Part shown: positions 5,852-8,765 of the stretch, in pieces
How positions within the stretch are numbered: the first letter of the stretch is position 1
Layout of the letters: the number at the start of each line of letters is the position of its first letter
Source: Bacilli bacterium
GTDB taxonomy: Bacteria; Bacillota_I; Bacilli_A; RF39; UBA660
NCBI GenBank assembly: GCA_022793555.1
Contig: JAAWDB010000078.1
Location: 1 to 8,765, forward strand
Reading direction: 5' to 3'
Length of the DNA stretch: 8,765 nt
Position numbers and translations under genes: made by a program
Notes under the pieces: model-generated
Told to the model about the DNA's origin: nothing
Seen by the model: the letters and a program-made list of their open reading frames with translations, nothing else
Databases searched by the model: none

Positions 5852-5871
5852 GTATGTTAATTTTAACATAC
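5852..5871 (+). repeat. Hairpin near the right end of the element scar
   Basis: GTATGTTAA (5852-5860) and TTAACATAC (5863-5871) form a 9-bp stem with almost no loop, just inside the right inverted repeat. No T run follows, so it is not an intrinsic terminator. It may belong to the end of the insertion sequence. Confidence 0.5.
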
Positions 5872-5872
5872 C

Positions 5873-5883
5873 ACTTTGTCAAC
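5873..5883 (-). repeat. Right 11-base inverted repeat of the element scar
   Basis: ACTTTGTCAAC is the exact reverse complement of 4951-4961 and lies at the junction with the right copy of the direct repeat, overlapping it by three bases. Confidence 0.45.
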
Positions 5884-5911
5884 GATCTCTGTTTTTCTTT
5901 TTAGAAAGGCT
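5881..5911 (+). repeat. Right copy of the direct repeat
   Basis: It shares AACGATCT and TTCTTTTTAGAAAGGCT with 4920-4944 but has CTGTTT inserted between them. The copy ends in a T run (5911-5916), as the original gene terminator might have done before it was split. Confidence 0.6.
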
Positions 5912-5914
5912 TTT

Positions 5915-5945
5915 TTGTGCTAAAAATAAAATTCATTCATATAGT
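5915..5945 (+). promoter_or_regulatory. Weak candidate promoter of the Ca2+-ATPase gene
   Basis: TTGTGC (5915-5920) and TATAGT (5940-5945) lie 19 bases apart, a longer spacer than ideal, about 25 bases before the start codon. It is the best candidate in the short space between the element scar and the gene. Confidence 0.3.
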
Positions 5946-5952
5946 TTAATCG

Positions 5953-5958
5953 AGGAGG
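5953..5958 (+). promoter_or_regulatory. Ribosome site AGGAGG with long spacing
   Basis: A perfect AGGAGG lies 12 bases before the ATG at 5971, longer than the usual 5-9. No in-frame ATG, GTG or TTG lies between them, and the protein's N-terminus aligns with the family from this ATG, so 5971 remains the best start. Confidence 0.65.
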
Positions 5959-5970
5959 ATAAACAACTCT

Positions 5971-8592
5971 ATGAATGACAAAGGTGTTAAATCAGAAGAT
6001 GTAGCAGTTTTGAGAAAAAAGTATGGAAGTAATGAACTTAGTAAAGTAAAGGGGAATGGTTTTTTTAAGTTATTATTGGAGTCACTGGGAGATCCCATTA
6101 TTAAAATATTATTAGTGGCTTTAGCGATTAAAGTTGTTTTTCTATTTCGTGATTTTGATTGGTTTGAAACATTAGGAATTTTAATTGCGGTTTTTTTGGC
6201 AACATTTATTTCGACGATTAGCGAATATGGAAGTGAAGCAGCGTTTCAAAGACTTCAAGAAGAATCAAGTAAAATTTTAGTTAAGGTATTTCGGGATGGG
6301 GTAGTAAAAGAAATACCGATTGCTGAAGTAGTTGTGGGGGATCTTGTTTTATTATCTAGTGGTGATAAAATTCCTGCTGATGGTTATCTTGTTCGGGGAA
6401 ATTTAAGTGTGGATGAATCGTCTTTAAATGGAGAGAGTAAAGAGGCGATGAAATATGCTGTAATGCATGAAAAAGTAGCCATACAAAATGAAGTTTATCG
6501 GGGAACTGTCGTTATTAATGGAGAAGCTAAAATGTTAGTTACAAAAGTAGGAGATCAAACATTTTATGGAAATCTTGCTCGCGAAGTGCAAGAAAGCGAA
6601 CCAGAAAGTCCTTTAAAATCTCGATTACGAGGTCTTGCAAAAGTAATTAGTCGAATTGGGTATATTGGAGCTTTTTTAGTAACGATTTCTTATTTATTTT
6701 CAGTTATTGTGATTCAAAATCATTTTGATCCTTCTAAAATTGGGGCAATGCTCATGAATTTTCCGGTTATGATGGATCATTTAATTTACGCTTTAACGCT
6801 TAGTGTGACGATCATTGTTGTAGCGGTTCCTGAAGGTTTACCAATGATGATTACTTTGGTTTTGTCTAGTAATATGAAGAGAATGCTAAAAAGTAATGTG
6901 TTAGTTCGAAAGATGACAGGAATTGAGACTACGGGAAGTCTAAATTATTTACTAACGGATAAAACTGGAACGTTAACTAAGGGTAAATTGGAGGTTACGG
7001 GACTTTATGATGCTAATTTAAAACGTTATCAAAAAGAGGAAGATATTTCAAAAAAACCGAAGTATTATGAGCGGGTAGTTACTTCCATTCGAATTAATAA
7101 TTCAGCTATGTATAATGACGAAGGAAAAGTGATCGGAGGAAATTCGACCGATCGTAGTTTACTTTCTTTCATTCATGATAAACCAATTCAGGTTCCTATT
7201 GTTTCGACGATTCCTTTTGATAGTAAGAATAAGTATTCTTCCGTAACCGTTTTAGAAAATGGCAAAGAAATTACTTATATTAAGGGTGCTAGTGAAAAGT
7301 TGATTCCTCATTGTACAAAATATTTAAATGAGATGGGTGAAGAAAAGTTTTGGTTTCATAAAGAAGAAGTATTATCAAAAATGGATGAATTAACTCATAA
7401 GGGAAATCGGTTACTTACCTTGGCTTATCAAAAAGGTTCTTTGGAAAATGATTCGTTTCATGATTTAATTTTTTTAGGATTTGTATGTATTCGTGATGAA
7501 CTTCGTGAAGAGGCGAAGGAAGGTATAAACCGTATTAAAAGTGCGGGTATTCAAATGATTATGATTACGGGGGATCATAAAGATACGGCAGAGGCGATTG
7601 CAAGTGAATGTGGTCTTGTTACCAGTAAGCATGATTTGGTGATGACTAGTAGTGAATTACAAGGATATACGGATGAACAAATTGAAGAATTTATTCCAAG
7701 GCTACGGGTGGTAGCAAGAGCACTACCTCAAGATAAAAGTCGATTAGTTAAAATTTTACAAAATATGGATCAAATTGTGGGGATGACTGGCGATGGTGTG
7801 AACGATGCACCTGCCCTAAAAAAAGCAAATGTTGGTTTTGCGATGGGAAGTGGAACAGAAGTTAGTAAGGAAGCTAGTGATATTGTTATATTAGATGATA
7901 ATATTTTATCGATAAGTATCGCTATTTTATATGGAAGAACGATTTTTAAAAGTATTCGAAAATTTATTATTTATCAACTTACTTGTAATATGTGTGCATT
8001 AACGCTTTCAATTATTGGACCTTTTATTGGCGTAAATACACCGATTACGATTATTCAAATGTTGTGGATTAATATGATTATGGATACGTTTGCCGGACTT
8101 GCTTTTTCGTTTGAACCTGCTTTACTTGAAACCATGAATGAACCTCCAAAACCCAAAAATGAACCAATTATGAATGGATATATGTATAGTCAAATAATTT
8201 TTACAGGAATTTATTCGGCATTGTTATGTATTTTCTTTTTGAAGGCTCCTATTATACGAGAGTTTATTCGGACGGGAGAAGATTTTAAGTATTTAATGAC
8301 CGCTTATTTTGCTTTGTTTATATTTATTGGGGTTTGTAATGCCTTTAACGCCAGAACACATCGTTTAAATTTACTTGCGCACTTACGAAAGAATATTGTT
8401 TTTGTGATAACGATTTTATTTATTTGTACTGTTCAAATTTATTTGATTTATCATGGCGGGGATTTATTTCGAACTTATGGACTTACTGCTTTTGAGTTTG
8501 GGGTTGTATTAGTTTTAGCATTTACGGTTATTCCATTTGATTTTTTAAGGAAATTAATCATGAAGAAAAAAGGATTTAAGATTGGCGTTTAA
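5971..8592 (+). CDS. P-type Ca2+-transporting ATPase, PMCA-like
   Basis: An 873-residue, apparently complete integral-membrane pump that uses ATP to expel cations, most likely Ca2+. In order: an N-terminal cation-ATPase segment (RKKYGSNELSK, 15-25); actuator domain with SSLNGES (150-156; Asn where TGES has Thr); M4 site VAVPEGLP (284-291); phosphorylated Asp in TDKTGTLT (D330); nucleotide-domain KGA (438-440); TGD (533-535); hinge TGDGVNDAP (606-614); then the C-terminal helices (about 660-865). In M5, YQLTCN and in M6, QMLWINMIMDTF (N701, D705, Met where SERCA has Thr) match plasma-membrane (P2B) pumps, which have one Ca2+ site, rather than SERCA. There is no calmodulin-binding tail; the protein ends in a short basic tail. 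It stands alone, downstream of a transposase scar, with its own terminator. Substrate is assigned from motifs; Mn2+ is also possible. Confidence 0.93.
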   Translation: MNDKGVKSEDVAVLRKKYGSNELSKVKGNGFFKLLLESLGDPIIKILLVALAIKVVFLFRDFDWFETLGILIAVFLATFISTISEYGSEAAFQRLQEESSKILVKVFRDGVVKEIPIAEVVVGDLVLLSSGDKIPADGYLVRGNLSVDESSLNGESKEAMKYAVMHEKVAIQNEVYRGTVVINGEAKMLVTKVGDQTFYGNLAREVQESEPESPLKSRLRGLAKVISRIGYIGAFLVTISYLFSVIVIQNHFDPSKIGAMLMNFPVMMDHLIYALTLSVTIIVVAVPEGLPMMITLVLSSNMKRMLKSNVLVRKMTGIETTGSLNYLLTDKTGTLTKGKLEVTGLYDANLKRYQKEEDISKKPKYYERVVTSIRINNSAMYNDEGKVIGGNSTDRSLLSFIHDKPIQVPIVSTIPFDSKNKYSSVTVLENGKEITYIKGASEKLIPHCTKYLNEMGEEKFWFHKEEVLSKMDELTHKGNRLLTLAYQKGSLENDSFHDLIFLGFVCIRDELREEAKEGINRIKSAGIQMIMITGDHKDTAEAIASECGLVTSKHDLVMTSSELQGYTDEQIEEFIPRLRVVARALPQDKSRLVKILQNMDQIVGMTGDGVNDAPALKKANVGFAMGSGTEVSKEASDIVILDDNILSISIAILYGRTIFKSIRKFIIYQLTCNMCALTLSIIGPFIGVNTPITIIQMLWINMIMDTFAGLAFSFEPALLETMNEPPKPKNEPIMNGYMYSQIIFTGIYSALLCIFFLKAPIIREFIRTGEDFKYLMTAYFALFIFIGVCNAFNARTHRLNLLAHLRKNIVFVITILFICTVQIYLIYHGGDLFRTYGLTAFEFGVVLVLAFTVIPFDFLRKLIMKKKGFKIGV

Positions 8593-8599
8593 ATTTAAT

Positions 8600-8624
8600 A
8601 AAAATGTCTTTGAGGCATTTTTTT
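8600..8624 (+). terminator. Intrinsic terminator of the Ca2+-ATPase gene
   Basis: AAAAATGTCT (8600-8609) pairs with AGGCATTTTT (8613-8622) with one T-G pair and a three-base loop, and continues into a seven-T run. It lies 7 bases past the stop codon. Confidence 0.88.
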
Positions 8625-8641
8625 ATTAACCTTTGAGGGTG

Positions 8642-8699
8642 TTATCTGCGTAAGCAGATAATCAAAAAACCACTCGTTAAACGAGTGGCATTAAAATGC
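8642..8699. repeat. Cluster of three hairpins, possible left end of an IS200-like element
   Basis: Three adjacent perfect stems: TTATCTGC-GTAA-GCAGATAA (8642-8661, GNRA-type loop), CCACTCGT-TAA-ACGAGTGG (8670-8688) and GCATT-AA-AATGC (8688-8699). None is followed by a T run, so they are not terminators. Subterminal hairpins followed by an outward promoter are characteristic of the left end of IS200/IS605-type single-strand transposons, whose small tnpA gene would lie past the window end. That gene is not visible, so this is a proposal only. Confidence 0.35.
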
Positions 8700-8722
8700 T
8701 TAAAGCAAGATGACATCTCTCA

Positions 8723-8731
8723 TGCTATAAT
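8723..8731 (+). promoter_or_regulatory. Extended -10 promoter reading out of the window
   Basis: TGCTATAAT is a perfect TATAAT with the TGn extension, and no clear -35. Transcription would start near 8738 and run into the unseen downstream gene. TCATGCT (8720-8726) and AGCATGA (8758-8764) form an inverted repeat around the start, which could fold in the leader or DNA. Confidence 0.45.
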
Positions 8732-8765
8732 ATGGTGCTGTTCAAGCCCTTATTAAAAGCATGAA

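Noticed and set aside
1..8765. tRNA, rRNA or CRISPR array
   Set aside because: No tRNA-like cloverleaf, rRNA segment or regularly spaced repeats were seen on either strand.

Overview
This window looks like a low-GC Gram-positive (Firmicutes/Bacilli-like) chromosome segment, plausibly from an uncultured gut lineage. The signs are strong A+T bias, TAA as the stop of every intact long gene, TGG for Trp, AGGAGG-type ribosome sites, a class B sortase, and a surface protein with an NPQTG sorting signal. This is inferred from sequence character; no taxonomic marker gene is present.

Layout. (1) 1-1008: the 3' part of a secreted or pilin-associated surface protein with an FGE-sulfatase/C-type-lectin-like fold, resembling targets of diversity-generating retroelements, with a terminator after it. 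(2) 1103-1333: a decayed minus-strand ORF of 76 codons with two in-frame stops. (3) 1370-2461: a family 2 glycosyltransferase with C-terminal TPR repeats. It is convergent with (4) 2484-4040 on the minus strand, a class B sortase fused to an unusual cytoplasmic LRR-like N-terminal region of about 260 residues; the two share a bidirectional terminator. (5) 4258-4917: a secreted protein with a beta-sandwich (possibly cohesin-like) domain and an NPQTG cell-wall sorting signal. It is divergent from the sortase and is its obvious candidate substrate. (6) 4920-5911: a mobile-element scar bounded by a 25-base direct repeat and an 11-base inverted repeat. It holds a frameshifted IS1182-type transposase remnant and, to its left, a compact locus that looks like a type I toxin-antitoxin system: a 24-residue hydrophobic peptide with a structured leader, and a convergent antisense RNA of about 100 nt with its own promoter and terminator. 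(7) 5971-8592: a complete P-type Ca2+-ATPase with PMCA-like (P2B) ion-site motifs. (8) 8593-8765: a terminator followed by a hairpin-rich tract with a promoter pointing out of the window, possibly the left end of an IS200-like element.

How the parts may work together. The sortase and the NPQTG protein form a divergently transcribed anchoring pair controlled from a 217-bp spacer containing inverted GGTGAA motifs and two extended -10 promoters. The surface lectin-like protein and the glycosyltransferase also suit a surface-decorated cell, but no shared operon links them. The most notable items are the small hydrophobic peptide/antisense RNA locus, which is too short for routine gene calling, and the sortase with its cytoplasmic LRR-like extension.
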